Shown piece by piece: positions 15,500-26,527 of a DNA stretch of 64,000 nt. The position numbers and the translations under genes were made by a program. Source of the stretch: an uncultured Rhodobiaceae bacterium (GTDB lineage Bacteria; Pseudomonadota; Alphaproteobacteria; RS24); assembly GCA_937907245.1 (NCBI GenBank), contig CALCUM010000002.1:310001-374000 (forward strand), given 5' to 3'. How positions within the stretch are numbered: the first letter of the stretch is position 1; each line of letters starts with the position of its first letter. Under the pieces are notes generated by a model. That model did not search any database, was not told the origin of the DNA, and saw only the letters and a list, made by a program, of their open reading frames with translations.

Positions 15500-17461
15500 A
15501 TGATTACATTGACCCTGCCGGATGGCGCGACACGCGAATTTGAAGCGCCCCTAGATGGCCTCGCCTTTGCCACCAGCATTTCCAAATCGCTGGCCAAAAA
15601 AGCGCTCGCCTTAAAGCTCAATGGCGAAGTTGTGGATCTGGCCACGGTCATCGAAGCCGATGCCGACATCGCCGTCATCACCGCCGCCGATGCGGATGGC
15701 GTCGATTTGCTGCGCCATGATTGCGCTCATGTTTTGGCCGAGGCCGTGCAAGAGCTTTTCCCCGAAACGCAAGTGACCATTGGGCCGGTGATTAAAGATG
15801 GGTTTTATTATGACTTCGCGCGCGAAACGCCATTTAGCCTCGACGACCTAGAGGCCATTGAACAACGCATGCGCGATATCGTTGACCGCAATGAAGACAT
15901 CGTTCGCGAAGTTTGGAACCGCGACGAAGCGGTGGCGCATTTCACAGAAATTGGCGAAGTCTATAAGGCGGAGATTATCGCCTCTATTCCGGGCGACCAG
16001 CCGATTACGATTTATCGCCAAGGCGAATGGAAAGACCTGTGCCGTGGGCCGCATTTGCCGTCTACGGGCAAGCTGGGTAAGGCTTTCAAACTAACCAAAT
16101 TGGCTGGCGCTTATTGGCGCGGCGATAGCAATAATGAAATGTTGCAGCGCATTTACGGCACCTGCTGGGGCCATGAAAAAGATTTAAAAGCCTATTTGCA
16201 CATGGTGGAAGAAGCGGAAAAACGCGACCATCGCAAAATTGGCCGTGAGATGGACTTGTTCCATTTCCAAGAAGAAGCCCAAGGCAGCGTGTTCTGGCAC
16301 GCTAAGGGCTACACAATTTGGCAGCAGTTAGAGCAATATATCCGCCGTCGCCTAAATGCCAATGATTATGAAGAAGTGAAAACCCCTCAGCTTTTGGATA
16401 AGCGCTTCTGGGAACAATCGGGCCACTGGGATAAATTCCGCGAGAATATGTTCGTTGTGCCAGATGAAGTGCCATCGACTGGCGACGAGGCCGCCGTGAT
16501 TTCTGGCGATGCTGATTTAATGGCCATCAAGCCGATGAATTGTCCGGCTCATGTGCAGATTTTCAAACAAGGCATCAAGTCCTATCGCGATTTGCCTATT
16601 CGCATGGCTGAGTTTGGTTGTTGCCATCGCAATGAGCCGCACGGCGCTTTGCATGGGCTGATGCGCGTGCGCCAAATGACCCAAGATGACGCACATATTT
16701 TTTGCCGCGAAGACCAGATTATTTCTGAAGCCGTCGACTTTTGTGGATTGGTGACTGAGGTTTACGACGACCTTGGCTTTACGGATGTGTCGGTTAAAAT
16801 AGCACTGCGCCCCGATGTTCGCGCTGGCGAAGATGCGGCTTGGGACAGAGCCGAACAAGGTTTGCGCGATGCGCTGACCGAGGCGGGTTTGGCATGGGAA
16901 GAACTGCCAGGCGAGGGCGCTTTTTACGGACCTAAAATTGAATATCACCTGACGGATGCCATCGGGCGGACATGGCAATGCGCGACCTTGCAGCTCGACT
17001 TCGTGCTGCCCGAGCGTTTAGACGCCGCCTATATTGGCGAAGACGGCGAGAAACATCGTCCTGTCATGTTGCACCGTGCGGTGCTGGGCTCGATTGAGCG
17101 TTTCCTCGGTATTTTAATCGAGAGCTATGCAGGCAAGCTGCCGCTTTGGTTGGCGCCAGAGCAAGTGGTCGTTTGCCCCATTACCACCGATGCCGATAAT
17201 TACGCGCATGAGGTGGTGGCCCAATTAACTGCGCAAGGCTTGCGCGCGCGCGCCGATACGCGCAATGAGAAAATTAACTATAAAGTGCGCGAGCATTCGG
17301 TGGCTAAAGTTCCGGTTATTCTGGCCGTGGGCATGCGAGAGGCAGAAGGCAAAACCGTCTCTATGCGTCGTCTCGGCTCGAAAGACCAAACGGTTCTGAG
17401 TTTGCAAGAAGCAGCCGATGCTTTGTCGCTGGAAGCCACAGCCCCGGATTTACGCCGCTAG
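15500..17461 (+). CDS. thrS: Threonyl-tRNA synthetase ThrS
   Basis: A 653-residue class II synthetase. Domains in order: TGS (1-60), editing domain with [11 protein letters not shown] (about 75-85), class II catalytic core with MNCPAH and the motif 2 region FGCCHRNEP, and the anticodon-binding domain (about 550-640, starting [13 protein letters not shown]). Its stop shares a CTAG palindrome with the convergent gene's stop. Confidence 0.97.
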   Translation: MITLTLPDGATREFEAPLDGLAFATSISKSLAKKALALKLNGEVVDLATVIEADADIAVITAADADGVDLLRHDCAHVLAEAVQELFPETQVTIGPVIKDGFYYDFARETPFSLDDLEAIEQRMRDIVDRNEDIVREVWNRDEAVAHFTEIGEVYKAEIIASIPGDQPITIYRQGEWKDLCRGPHLPSTGKLGKAFKLTKLAGAYWRGDSNNEMLQRIYGTCWGHEKDLKAYLHMVEEAEKRDHRKIGREMDLFHFQEEAQGSVFWHAKGYTIWQQLEQYIRRRLNANDYEEVKTPQLLDKRFWEQSGHWDKFRENMFVVPDEVPSTGDEAAVISGDADLMAIKPMNCPAHVQIFKQGIKSYRDLPIRMAEFGCCHRNEPHGALHGLMRVRQMTQDDAHIFCREDQIISEAVDFCGLVTEVYDDLGFTDVSVKIALRPDVRAGEDAAWDRAEQGLRDALTEAGLAWEELPGEGAFYGPKIEYHLTDAIGRTWQCATLQLDFVLPERLDAAYIGEDGEKHRPVMLHRAVLGSIERFLGILIESYAGKLPLWLAPEQVVVCPITTDADNYAHEVVAQLTAQGLRARADTRNEKINYKVREHSVAKVPVILAVGMREAEGKTVSMRRLGSKDQTVLSLQEAADALSLEATAPDLRR

Positions 17462-18261
17462 AAGTTTCGTTGAAATTCTAACGTCCACTGCTGGCCACGT
17501 TGAAATTGGGCCAGAGGTTGATGGCGATTGTTGACGCGCGTATGGCCGCGCCCAAGGGTTATTTCATATCCATCAGGCTCGGGTTTCCATGTCAGACGCA
17601 GGCTGTGCTTGAGCGATAAATAGCCGGTGGTCTGATTTTCGAACTGTTCGGCTTGCGAACCGATTTGCCAGCTTCCGCGCTGGATAGAAAATCGATATTG
17701 GCCGTTCACATGATGCTCCCGAGACAGCCGAGTTTCGCCATACTCGACCTCTTGCAATACCGACAGGCGACCGACGCTGACTTTATCTGCCAGCGATACT
17801 GACAAATGATATCCGCTTTGATTTGCCTCGCCGTTTTGCCAATCGATGCCAGCTCGCACGCTAGCAATTTTCTCGCGCCGCCATTGGCCGCGGGGAAACA
17901 GATTCTTTAGTCCGAGAAAAACATAGGGCGGTAATAGACCGGCGGCCAATTTAGGCGCGGCCACTTGCAAAGCCATCTGGCTGGATTGGGTTTCACGAAC
18001 GCTTAGGGCCTCGCTAAATCGCTGTTGCGACAGCTTGCCAATCAGGGTGGCGCTTTGGCTCAGCCCGTGTTCCAGGAGAAGGCTTATGTGGGTTTCGCGA
18101 AGCGTATAATCGCGTGCGGGCGCTAGCGGAAAATGCAGCCTTTGGGAGCGTTCGCTAAATTGTGCGCTGGCTTTGGTCTCGCCCGTTGGCAACACCCACG
18201 CGCCAGCCGAAGCCTCTGAGGCAACAAAATATAGAGCGAGATAAAAAAGCGCAAAACGCAT
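17458..18261 (-). CDS. Predicted secreted outer-membrane beta-barrel-like protein
   Basis: 267 residues with a clear signal peptide (hydrophobic 3-15, then SEASA before the mature chain GAWVLP). The mature part has alternating amphipathic strands ending with Phe (LEFQRNF), a C-terminal pattern typical of outer-membrane barrels. No Pfam-type motif is recognised. It stands alone between thrS (convergent) and the nitroreductase (divergent). Confidence 0.75.
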   Translation of the reverse strand: MRFALFYLALYFVASEASAGAWVLPTGETKASAQFSERSQRLHFPLAPARDYTLRETHISLLLEHGLSQSATLIGKLSQQRFSEALSVRETQSSQMALQVAAPKLAAGLLPPYVFLGLKNLFPRGQWRREKIASVRAGIDWQNGEANQSGYHLSVSLADKVSVGRLSVLQEVEYGETRLSREHHVNGQYRFSIQRGSWQIGSQAEQFENQTTGYLSLKHSLRLTWKPEPDGYEITLGRGHTRVNNRHQPLAQFQRGQQWTLEFQRNF

Positions 18262-18359
18262 AAGGCAACCTTTGGGTTGTTATTGTTATTAGCGGCGCTA
18301 ATTGACTTTGGGACAGGGCAAGGATAAGCCAGAGCACGTAAGCTGGATAGGACAAGAAA

Positions 18360-18953
18360 ATGGTTTCGAATTCAACGCTAGAATTTTTAAAAACCCGCCG
18401 CTCGGTGCTGGCTCGCAATATGACGACGCCCGGCCCATCGGCCGATGTGTTGCGCGATATCTTAAGCGCCGCGACGCGCGTGCCCGACCATGGCAAATTA
18501 GCCCCTTGGCGCTTGGTGGTTTTGCAAGACGAGGCGCGCGTGAGCTTGGGCAAGATTGCCGCCGATGCTTTATTTGCCAGGGAAGAAGATAAATCGGTAG
18601 ATGCTTATGCCACCTCGGCCGCGCAATTTTTACGCGCACCTTGTGTCATTGGCGTTCTGGCCTGCCCGAAAGCACATCCTAAAATTCCTCGCAGTGAAAT
18701 GATTTTATCGGCAGGTGCCGTGTGTATGACGCTGCTCACTGCGGCGCAATCTGTGGGCTTTGCGGCGCAATGGTTGACCGGAGAGGTGGCCTATGAGCCG
18801 TCGGTTTTACAAGCCCTAGGCGGCGAGGCAGGCGATGAAATCGCTGGGTTTATATATATCGGCACGGCCACCGAGGCGCCAAACGAGCGCGCGCGTCCGG
18901 CGCTAGACGATGTCGTAACCTTCGGTCTTCCCAATTTAGGCTCTCCTCAGTGA
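18360..18953 (+). CDS. Nitroreductase family protein
   Basis: A 197-residue FMN-dependent oxidoreductase of the NfsB/YdjA type. The N-terminal RRSVLARNM and the segment RVPDHGKLAPWRLVVLQD are the FMN-binding elements, and GFAAQWLTG is in the usual place. YdjA-like short nitroreductases lack several helices of NfsB and have unknown physiological substrates. Its TGA overlaps the GTG start of the MATE gene. Confidence 0.9.
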   Translation: MVSNSTLEFLKTRRSVLARNMTTPGPSADVLRDILSAATRVPDHGKLAPWRLVVLQDEARVSLGKIAADALFAREEDKSVDAYATSAAQFLRAPCVIGVLACPKAHPKIPRSEMILSAGAVCMTLLTAAQSVGFAAQWLTGEVAYEPSVLQALGGEAGDEIAGFIYIGTATEAPNERARPALDDVVTFGLPNLGSPQ

Positions 18954-20290
18954 ACGCCGTCTGGCAAGACGTCAAAACTCTGATGACGCTGGCTTGGCCG
19001 GTGGTTATATCGCGCGTTGGTATTCTGACTTTGGGCATTACCGATACGGTGGTGGTTGGCCATTATGCGGCCGAGCATCTGGCTTATTTGGGCATTGGTA
19101 TGGTGCCGAGCAATATTTTCATTCTGATTATGATTGGCTTGCTGATGGGCACATCGGTTTTGGTATCGAATAAATTTGGCGCCAAGCAATATAGCGAAAC
19201 TGGCAAAGTCTGGTGGCATGCTTTGCCTTGGGGGCTGGTCATTGGCTTGGTGGGTATGGTGTTCTGCTTTTTCGGCGAGCCATTGTTGCTGCTCTCGGGG
19301 CAAACCCCAGAGCTGGCCGCTGCGGGCGGGCGCATTTCGATGATTGCCGGATTGAGCTTGCCGTTTGCCGCTGTGCATATGTCGACCGGATTTTTTCTGG
19401 AAGGCATTCGTAATCCGCGCCCCGGTATGGTGATTATGATTGTCGCCAATATTGTGAATATTTTCGCCAATTATATTTTTGTTTTTGGCGCTTTTGGATT
19501 TCCAGAGCTAGGTGCGGAAGGCTCTATTTGGGCAACTTTAGTGGTTCGCTTCCTGCAAGTGGTAGCGATTTTATCTTACGTGTGGTTTTTCCTCGACCAT
19601 GAAAAATACGGCCTCCGCAAACCCAAAATCACATGGGCGGGCGGGCGCGAGATGCGCTCGATTGGGTATGCTTCTGGCATTTCCATGGGGGTTGAGAATA
19701 CCGCTTTTAATGTCGTTATTTTGTTTGCGGGCTTCCTCGGCACCATGGTTGTGGCGGCGCATATTATTATGATCAATGTGTTTGCTTTGTTTTTCATGAT
19801 GGGGCTGGGCTTTGGTGTCGCAACGGCGGTGAGTGTCGGCAACGCTTATGGCGCGGGCGATATGGCGGCCGTCAAACGCTGGGCTTGGTTGGGCTTAAGT
19901 GTGCAAAGCGTCATCATGGTGGCTGCGGGCGTTTTCATGTGGGCCACAGCGCCGCAATTGGCCGCGTTTTTTACTACCGATGCGAGCGTGATAAAATTGG
20001 CGGCGGCGCTCATCACATTGGTTTCAATCGGAACGGTGTTTGATACCGGACAATCTTTATTGTCGATGTCTTTGCGCGCGCGGGGCGACACGTGGGTGCC
20101 CACGTTCATCCACTTGCTGTCTTATGGCGTCATTATGATACCGCTCACCTATGCGCTAATTTTCCCACTGGGGCGTGGCGCTTTGGGGCTGGCAGATGGC
20201 ATTGTTCTGGGCACTTTTGTGCCATTTGCCCTGGTCATTTGGCGCTATCGTTGGCTGGATAAAAGACCGGCACCCGCCTCCGCCAGCTAA
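18950..20290 (+). CDS. MATE family efflux transporter
   Basis: A 446-residue inner-membrane protein with twelve predicted membrane segments in two MatE halves. Early motif WPVVISRVGILTLGITDTVVVG is characteristic. MATE pumps exchange Na+ or H+ for cationic drugs or metabolites. GTG start overlapping the nitroreductase stop by four bases (GTGA), so the two are coupled. Confidence 0.93.
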   Translation: MNAVWQDVKTLMTLAWPVVISRVGILTLGITDTVVVGHYAAEHLAYLGIGMVPSNIFILIMIGLLMGTSVLVSNKFGAKQYSETGKVWWHALPWGLVIGLVGMVFCFFGEPLLLLSGQTPELAAAGGRISMIAGLSLPFAAVHMSTGFFLEGIRNPRPGMVIMIVANIVNIFANYIFVFGAFGFPELGAEGSIWATLVVRFLQVVAILSYVWFFLDHEKYGLRKPKITWAGGREMRSIGYASGISMGVENTAFNVVILFAGFLGTMVVAAHIIMINVFALFFMMGLGFGVATAVSVGNAYGAGDMAAVKRWAWLGLSVQSVIMVAAGVFMWATAPQLAAFFTTDASVIKLAAALITLVSIGTVFDTGQSLLSMSLRARGDTWVPTFIHLLSYGVIMIPLTYALIFPLGRGALGLADGIVLGTFVPFALVIWRYRWLDKRPAPASAS

Positions 20291-20291
20291 T

Positions 20292-21500
20292 TTATTCGCC
20301 GTGTTGACCAATCACCTTGGCTTCTAGATAGCGAGCCCGCGTTTCGGCGTCCAAACCCAAGTCGTCCAGCACGGCCATTGTGTCTTGTCCAATCTCTGGC
20401 AATACGCCTTTCGGGTCGGTGCTTTCGTTCGAAAACCGTATCGGCGAGGCGATGTTTTTATAGCTCGTGCCATCCGCTTTGGGCATATCGACAAACACGC
20501 CAGCCGCATGCATTTGCGGGTCCTTATAGGCCTGCTCAAAATTCTGCACGGGTGACCAAATCAGGCCGGCGGCATCGAGAAGCGGTTTCCATTCCTCCAG
20601 CGTTTTGCTGGCGAAGGCTTTGTCCAATAGGGCGATAAGCTCAACGCCATTTTTGCGACGGTCCCGCAGGCTGCCAAAGCGTTCGTCTTCGAGGAGATGG
20701 TCTAGGTTGGTCGCGCGGGCGACATCTGGCCAATCTGGTTCGCCTGGGCGCGCGTTGATGAACAGCCAATGTTCATCTGACGTCAGGTAGTAATTGTTAA
20801 TCGCAACGATAGCTTCTTCGCGTGGGCGAGAGCGCGCCACGCGGCCATAGCGCAACCAAGTTCCGTAATCGCAACCCACGGCATAAGCGGCGGAGCGCAG
20901 CAAAGAGCTCTCTACCAGCGTGCCTTCGCCCGATTTTTGCGCTTTCAGCAAGGCGGCCAAAATGCCACTGGCGGTCGCGATACCCGTTATGTGATCTCCC
21001 GCGGCCGTGCGCAAAGGCGCAGGCGACGAGCCTTTGGGGGTCATCATCCAGCCGAAACCAGATTTTGACATGAAGGCCGCAGTATCAAAACCAGGCTTAT
21101 CGGCTTCCTCCCCTTCCAAGCCAAATCCGGTGACGCTGGCATAAACCAACTTCGGGTTGATGAGCTTTAGGGTGTCAAAGTCGAGCCCCTGTTCTTTCAA
21201 TTGCGAGGGCCGCACATTGGTCAGGAACACATCGGCATCGGCCACTAATTTACGAACAATATCGCGACCTTCTTCGGTGCCTGTATTGACGGCGATGGCG
21301 CGCTTGCCGCGGTTGTCGAGGGCAGATACGGGATTATCGGGATAGTCATCGGTCATGGCGCTGGCGTAAAACTTACGCATGGGGCAGCCGCCCAATGGCT
21401 CGACTTTAATCACATCGGCGCCCCAATCGGCCATAATCCCGCCGGCTGCGGGGGCGGCGATATAGGTCGCCATTTCAATTACTTTGAAGCCTTCAAGCAT
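20292..21500 (-). CDS. CaiB/BaiF family CoA transferase
   Basis: A 402-residue class III CoA-transferase. GADVIKVEPLGGCPMR near residue 30 and NRGKRAIAVN are family motifs, and the catalytic Asp is probably in GDHITG near residue 168. It moves CoA between acyl groups; the substrates are unknown. Two starts are possible (21506 and 21500); AGGAG is only two bases from the first ATG and eight from the second, so 21500 is chosen. It stops one base from the convergent MATE gene. Confidence 0.9.
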   Translation of the reverse strand: MLEGFKVIEMATYIAAPAAGGIMADWGADVIKVEPLGGCPMRKFYASAMTDDYPDNPVSALDNRGKRAIAVNTGTEEGRDIVRKLVADADVFLTNVRPSQLKEQGLDFDTLKLINPKLVYASVTGFGLEGEEADKPGFDTAAFMSKSGFGWMMTPKGSSPAPLRTAAGDHITGIATASGILAALLKAQKSGEGTLVESSLLRSAAYAVGCDYGTWLRYGRVARSRPREEAIVAINNYYLTSDEHWLFINARPGEPDWPDVARATNLDHLLEDERFGSLRDRRKNGVELIALLDKAFASKTLEEWKPLLDAAGLIWSPVQNFEQAYKDPQMHAAGVFVDMPKADGTSYKNIASPIRFSNESTDPKGVLPEIGQDTMAVLDDLGLDAETRARYLEAKVIGQHGE

Positions 21501-21593
21501 GGTCATATCTCCTGTTTAGACGTAACCTAAACTCAGGTGGTCGGGAAAACAACCACTCACGCTCATCTAAAACGAAACTTAAGGAGGGATAGA

Positions 21594-21920
21594 ATGAACG
21601 ACGCGAAAATAAAAACTGCCCTCGAGGCCAAGCGCGATGGGTTGCAAACTTTATTAGACCAAGCCGCCTCCGACACAACGCCCGTGCAGCTAGACCAAAC
21701 CCAACAGGGCCGTTTGTCCCGCATGGATGCGATGCAACAGCAGGCCATGGCGGCGGAAACGGTTCGGCGTCGACGCCGCGAGCTAGTGCTGGTAAGCGCC
21801 GCTTTGCAGCGCCTTGAAGCCGGCGAGTATGGCTATTGCCTTAATTGCGGCGAGCCGATTGGCGAAGCGCGTTTAGCGCTCGACCTCGCCACGCCGTTTT
21901 GCATTTCGCACGCTCGATAA
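21594..21920 (+). CDS. DksA/TraR-type zinc-finger protein
   Basis: 108 residues: a coiled-coil helical hairpin (about 1-75) and a C-terminal zinc finger with CLNCGEP and CISHAR, giving a CCCH-type site rather than four Cys. DksA/TraR proteins enter the RNA polymerase secondary channel. The chain lacks the DksA length (about 150), so it is one of the small paralogues. AAGGAGGG four to five bases upstream fixes the start. Confidence 0.9.
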   Translation: MNDAKIKTALEAKRDGLQTLLDQAASDTTPVQLDQTQQGRLSRMDAMQQQAMAAETVRRRRRELVLVSAALQRLEAGEYGYCLNCGEPIGEARLALDLATPFCISHAR

Positions 21921-21948
21921 TACGCGCCGCTCGTTTTAATTTGCGCCT

Positions 21949-23184
21949 ATGGCCGCACCTCTATATCAGACACGCATGAGTTATTTTTCTTTCCTGCGCC
22001 AGCATTTCGGATTTCTTTTATTTGGCTTTTTGATGATGGGCCTGTCGAACTTCGGGCAGACGTTTTTCATCTCGCTTTACAGCGCCGAGATTCGCGCTGA
22101 ATTTGGCCTCACCAATGCTGGCTTCGGCGGGTTATATTCTGCCATGACGCTGCTCAGTGCTTTCGCCATGGTTTATACAGGCCGTTTTATCGACAGCTGG
22201 AGTTTGCGCCGATTTAGCGTTCTTGTGCTGCTGGCCTTGGCGGGCGGCTGCCTGATTATGGGTCTTACGCAACACGTGGTGGCCTTAGGTTTGGCCTTGT
22301 TTATGTTGCGCCATTTTGGCCAAGGTCTGGCCAGCCATACAGGCATGACCTCCGCCGCGCGCGCGTTTTCTGAGCGGCGCGGGCAGGCGGTGTCTTTGGT
22401 GCAATTGGGCTACGCCAGTTTTGAGGGCTTCTTGCCTTTGCTGGCGGTGCTGGTGATTGCTTGGCTAGGCTGGCAGCAAACTTGGTTGCTTTATGCCGCG
22501 ATTATCTTGCTCGTGGCCGTGCCCCTGCAAAGCGTGCTGGTGGGTTTTGAGCCTAAACCGGAGGCCAGCCAAGCCGAAAGCGAAAGCGTGAAGGATGCCA
22601 ACCGAGGGGATGTGTTGCGCGACCGGCGGTTTTACATGGTGCTGCCGCTGTATTTGGCGCCTCCGTTTTTGCTGACTGGGATGTTTTTCCATCAGGTGCA
22701 ATTGGCCGATGCCCGTGATTGGCCTATCGCGGCCTTGGCGGCCGCCTTCACTCTATATGCACTCAGCAAGGTTGTGGTGTCTTTGTTGGTCGGCCCGATG
22801 GTCGATAAATATTCGGCGCTGCGCCTGATGCCTTTGGGGGCCATTCCTTTGGTCTTGGCTTTTTGTTTGTTGGTCCTGCCACACGATATTTTCGGCGTGT
22901 TTACGCCCTTCGTTTACATGGGGCTCATCGGCATTAACTTAGGCACGGCAGGCCCGATTAGCGGCGGGCTTTGGCCTGAACTATTTGGCACCAAACATTT
23001 AGGCGCCATTCGCTCGTTAACTTCGCCGATTGTTATTATGTCGACAGCGGCTGCGCCAGTTCTGTTTGGCGCTGCCATAGATGCGGGCGCGGGTTTCGAT
23101 GTTTTGGCGCTCGCTGGCGTGGTATTTATTATTGCCTCAGCCTTACTTGCCTTTCTCGTGCCAGTCGATAAACTCGCTCGCTAA
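21949..23184 (+). CDS. MFS transporter
   Basis: 411 residues with about twelve membrane segments and an early MFS-like loop (GRFIDSWSLRRFSVL). Resembles oxalate/formate antiporter-like or NarK-like permeases; substrate unknown. An ATG nine codons later (21976) is an alternative start. It starts 28 bases after the DksA-like gene. Confidence 0.9.
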   Translation: MAAPLYQTRMSYFSFLRQHFGFLLFGFLMMGLSNFGQTFFISLYSAEIRAEFGLTNAGFGGLYSAMTLLSAFAMVYTGRFIDSWSLRRFSVLVLLALAGGCLIMGLTQHVVALGLALFMLRHFGQGLASHTGMTSAARAFSERRGQAVSLVQLGYASFEGFLPLLAVLVIAWLGWQQTWLLYAAIILLVAVPLQSVLVGFEPKPEASQAESESVKDANRGDVLRDRRFYMVLPLYLAPPFLLTGMFFHQVQLADARDWPIAALAAAFTLYALSKVVVSLLVGPMVDKYSALRLMPLGAIPLVLAFCLLVLPHDIFGVFTPFVYMGLIGINLGTAGPISGGLWPELFGTKHLGAIRSLTSPIVIMSTAAAPVLFGAAIDAGAGFDVLALAGVVFIIASALLAFLVPVDKLAR

Positions 23185-23216
23185 CCCTTAGGGATGACAG
23201 CTTGGGAGAGCGCACA

Positions 23217-23996
23217 ATGAGCACAGATGGATTGATACCTGCCGCCACCGTTATGATGTTGCGCGACACGCCCGACGGCCCTGAAGTTTTTATGGTAGTG
23301 CGCCACCACGAGATTGACTTCGCCTCTGGCGCTTTGGTTTTTCCGGGCGGCAAAGTCGACCCCGCAGATAATGACAAAGGCTTGCGCGCCCATTGTGGCA
23401 AGGCCGATGCCTATGATGACAAAGAGCTGTCTTTGCGCGTGGCTTCCATCCGCGAGAGTTTTGAAGAATGCGGCATTTTGCTGGCGCGCGAAAAAGGCTC
23501 CAGCGAGTTCATATCAGCCGAGCGCTTGCAACAATTGGATAACTGGCGCGAGCGGTTCAACACAGGCGATGCCACGATGCTGGAATTTGGCGAAGCGGAA
23601 AACCTAGAATTCGCGGTCGATGCGCTAGCGTTTTACGCCCATTGGATTACGCCCGAAATGATGAAGCGTCGTTTCGATACTTATTTCTATATGGCGCGAG
23701 CGCCCGAAGACCATGTGGGGCTGCATGATGGCAGCGAAAGCGTAGATAGTGTTTGGATTACCGCCAAGCAAGCTTTGGCCGAAGCGGATGCGAAAAAACG
23801 CACAGTGATTTTTCCAACTCGTATGAACATCGAAAAATTTGCCAAGCGCGAAAGCGTCGACGATGCGCTGGCGCAATGCGGCGATGTGGTGACCGTGGTT
23901 CCCTTTATGGAAAAAGAGGGGGACAAAACCTATCTGCGTATCCAGCCAGAAGCGGGATATGGCGATCCCAAAATGGATACTTCAAAAGGTATTTAA
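23217..23996 (+). CDS. NUDIX hydrolase, NUDT19-like
   Basis: A 259-residue NUDIX protein. FPGGKVDP opens the NUDIX box and IRESFEECGILL closes it, with an insertion of about 20 extra residues between, as in NUDT19/acyl-CoA-type hydrolases. It probably hydrolyses CoA or nucleotide derivatives. GGGAGAG before the ATG at 23217 sets the start; a TTG at 23202 is in frame but unsupported. Two bases separate it from the convergent NAD kinase. Confidence 0.9.
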   Translation: MSTDGLIPAATVMMLRDTPDGPEVFMVVRHHEIDFASGALVFPGGKVDPADNDKGLRAHCGKADAYDDKELSLRVASIRESFEECGILLAREKGSSEFISAERLQQLDNWRERFNTGDATMLEFGEAENLEFAVDALAFYAHWITPEMMKRRFDTYFYMARAPEDHVGLHDGSESVDSVWITAKQALAEADAKKRTVIFPTRMNIEKFAKRESVDDALAQCGDVVTVVPFMEKEGDKTYLRIQPEAGYGDPKMDTSKGI

Positions 23997-23998
23997 AG

Positions 23999-24784
23999 TT
24001 ACAGGCCCTCGGGCAAAAACTGCTCGGTCAAAATCCGCTCGTCCAGACTATGGTCTTTATCGAACAACATCAGCATCTCATGGGTGGTTGACTGCTGCAC
24101 ACTGACCTCAACAATATCGCGAAACTCGCTATTGTCGGCAACCGCGCTAATTGGGCGTTTATCCGCCTCCAGCGCGGTGAAAGTTACTTCGGCTGTCTCC
24201 GACAAAAGCGCCCCGCGCCAACGCCGAGGCCGAAACGCAGATATGGGGGTGAGGGCAAGAAGCTTTGCATTTATGGGCAATATCGGGCCATGCGCCGATA
24301 AATTATAGGCGGTCGAGCCGGCAGGTGTGGCCAGCATCGCGCCATCGCAAATCAATTCTTCCATACGCGGCGTGCCATCAATGGTGATGCGTAGCTTGGC
24401 CGCTTGCGCCGTCATCCGCAGCAAAGACACTTCATTTATGGCCAGGGCTTTATGGGTATTGCCATGGCTGTCTGTGGCTTTCATTTGTAGCGGGCGCAAT
24501 ACTGTAACTTGTGCCCCTTCGACGCGCTGCAGCAAATTGTCTTCATCATAACGGTTCATCAAAAACCCGACAGACCCATGATGCATGCCGAATATCGGTT
24601 TTCCCTGATCCATGAACTCATGCAGGCTGGCGAGCATCAGCCCGTCGCCACCTAGCGCCACAATGACATCAGCCTCTTGCGTGGACACGCCCTGATAGCG
24701 CGCGTGCAAAGCTTCCCGCGCGGCTTGCGCCTCGGGATTGGAGCTGGCTACAAAAGCCAATTTTTTATCTGCACTCGTCGTCAT
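23999..24784 (-). CDS. nadK: NAD kinase
   Basis: A 261-residue NAD kinase making NADP from NAD and ATP. The GGDG motif (ALGGDGLML) and [15 protein letters not shown] are diagnostic. Twelve codons upstream remain open, but the conserved N-terminus and an AAGGCGACGG stretch favour the ATG at 24784. The 180-base gap to glpK contains a nine-G run at about 24849-24857. Confidence 0.95.
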   Translation of the reverse strand: MTTSADKKLAFVASSNPEAQAAREALHARYQGVSTQEADVIVALGGDGLMLASLHEFMDQGKPIFGMHHGSVGFLMNRYDEDNLLQRVEGAQVTVLRPLQMKATDSHGNTHKALAINEVSLLRMTAQAAKLRITIDGTPRMEELICDGAMLATPAGSTAYNLSAHGPILPINAKLLALTPISAFRPRRWRGALLSETAEVTFTALEADKRPISAVADNSEFRDIVEVSVQQSTTHEMLMLFDKDHSLDERILTEQFLPEGL

Positions 24785-24966
24785 ATCCGTCGCCTTTTGA
24801 TCGATACAAGGTTTTAGCACGGAAAACGGAGAAGGGAAGGCGCATATCGGGGGGGGGAGTTTTAAAAAATCTTGTGGAGCTTCCTTAGGAGGGGGATTAG
24901 GATAATGGCCACAGGGCTAGCTAAATTCAGCCAAACCAAGAGGCTTGGCGTCCGGGAGAGATATCT

Positions 24967-26478
24967 ATGAGCGCGAAGTTTATTTTGAGTATCGACCAAG
25001 GCACGACATCGTCGCGCGCGCTGGCGTTCAATAAGGCAGGCGAAGTTTTGGCGGTAGCGCAAAGCGAGTTCCCGCAACTTTTTCCGCAAGACGGATGGGT
25101 AGAGCATGACGCCGACGAGATATGGCAAACGACATTGCGGGTCTGTCGCGAAGTTTTAGAGACGCTGGGCGCCGAAAATTTTGCTGGCATTGGCATTACC
25201 AATCAACGCGAAACCACGGTACTTTGGGAGCGCGCCACCGGCCGCCCGATTGCCAAGGCGATTGTTTGGCAAGACCGCCGCACGGCTGATTTTTGCCATG
25301 CTCTAAAAGAAGCCGGCCATGAGCCGATGATTACCCAAAAAACGGGATTGCTGCTCGACCCTTATTTTTCAGCCAGCAAGATCACTTGGTTGCTAGATAA
25401 TACAAAAGGCGCGCGGGCTCGGGCGCAAGCGGGCGAGCTGGCCTTTGGCACGATTGATAGTTGGTTGGTCTGGAATTTAACCAGCGGTGGGGCGCATGTC
25501 ACCGATGCCAGCAATGCGGCGCGCACCAGCTTATTTAACATTCATAGCCAACAATGGGATGACGACCTGCTGGCACTGTTCAACATACCGGCCAGCCTAA
25601 TGCCCGAAGTAAAAGACAATGCCGCTGATTTTGGCACCAGCACGCAAGCCGTCTTGGGCGTGGCTTTGCCGATTGTGGGCATGGCAGGCGACCAACAGGC
25701 GGCCAGCATCGGCCAAGTTTGTTTTCAGCCCGGCATGGTGAAATCAACCTATGGCACGGGATGTTTTGTCTTGGCCAATACGGGCGCGAAACCTGCCAAG
25801 TCTAGCAACCAGCTTTTAACCACTGTGGCCTATCGCCTGAACGGCCAGACCACTTATGCCCTCGAGGGCAGCATTTTTATGGCTGGCGCGATTGTGCAAT
25901 GGCTGCGCGATGGTTTGGGGCTAGTCGAGACAGCCGCGGACACGCAAGCCCTCGCGGAAGTTGCCAATCCAGATAACGCCACGGTTCTTGTGCCTGCCTT
26001 TACCGGCCTTGGGGCGCCGCATTGGGCCCCCGATGCGCGGGCCGCATTTTTTAACATGACGCGCGACACCCGACGTGAGGATATTGCGCGCGCCGCCCTC
26101 GAATCCGTATCTTTGCAGACGGCCGATTTATTGCGCGCCATGCAAGAGGACATGCAATCGGCAGGGCTAGAGGCCGCCCCTAGGCTGCGCGTCGATGGCG
26201 GCATGGTGGCCAATGATTGGTTGTGCCAAAACCTAGCCGATATTTGCGATGCGCCGATTGACCGCCCCCAAATTACCGAAACCACGGCCTTGGGGGCTGC
26301 GGTTTTGGCGATGTTGCAATTGGGCTGGTTCGACAGTTTGGAAGCGCTGGCTAAAAACTGGTCGCTGAATAGGCAGTTTACCCCAAAAATGTTGGCCGAT
26401 AGACGCCGCCAAAAACAATCGCAATGGCAAGCCGCCCTGGCGCAAGTTTTATCCGATAGGCCGCGCGAGGTTAATTGA
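24967..26478 (+). CDS. glpK: Glycerol kinase GlpK
   Basis: A 503-residue FGGY-family kinase phosphorylating glycerol. The N-terminal [17 protein letters not shown] and [12 protein letters not shown], and the later [12 protein letters not shown] and [11 protein letters not shown], are GlpK hallmarks. No glpF, glpD or glpR is present in the window. GGGAGAG upstream supports the ATG. Confidence 0.97.
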   Translation: MSAKFILSIDQGTTSSRALAFNKAGEVLAVAQSEFPQLFPQDGWVEHDADEIWQTTLRVCREVLETLGAENFAGIGITNQRETTVLWERATGRPIAKAIVWQDRRTADFCHALKEAGHEPMITQKTGLLLDPYFSASKITWLLDNTKGARARAQAGELAFGTIDSWLVWNLTSGGAHVTDASNAARTSLFNIHSQQWDDDLLALFNIPASLMPEVKDNAADFGTSTQAVLGVALPIVGMAGDQQAASIGQVCFQPGMVKSTYGTGCFVLANTGAKPAKSSNQLLTTVAYRLNGQTTYALEGSIFMAGAIVQWLRDGLGLVETAADTQALAEVANPDNATVLVPAFTGLGAPHWAPDARAAFFNMTRDTRREDIARAALESVSLQTADLLRAMQEDMQSAGLEAAPRLRVDGGMVANDWLCQNLADICDAPIDRPQITETTALGAAVLAMLQLGWFDSLEALAKNWSLNRQFTPKMLADRRRQKQSQWQAALAQVLSDRPREVN

Positions 26479-26527
26479 CAAATGGGTGATTTGGGAACAA
26501 TCTAAGGAAATTTTAAGGGAGAGAAAA

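Noticed and set aside
24849-24857. Run of nine G between NAD kinase and glpK, considered as a phase-variation tract
   Set aside because: It is intergenic, outside any visible promoter core, and no frame depends on its length.
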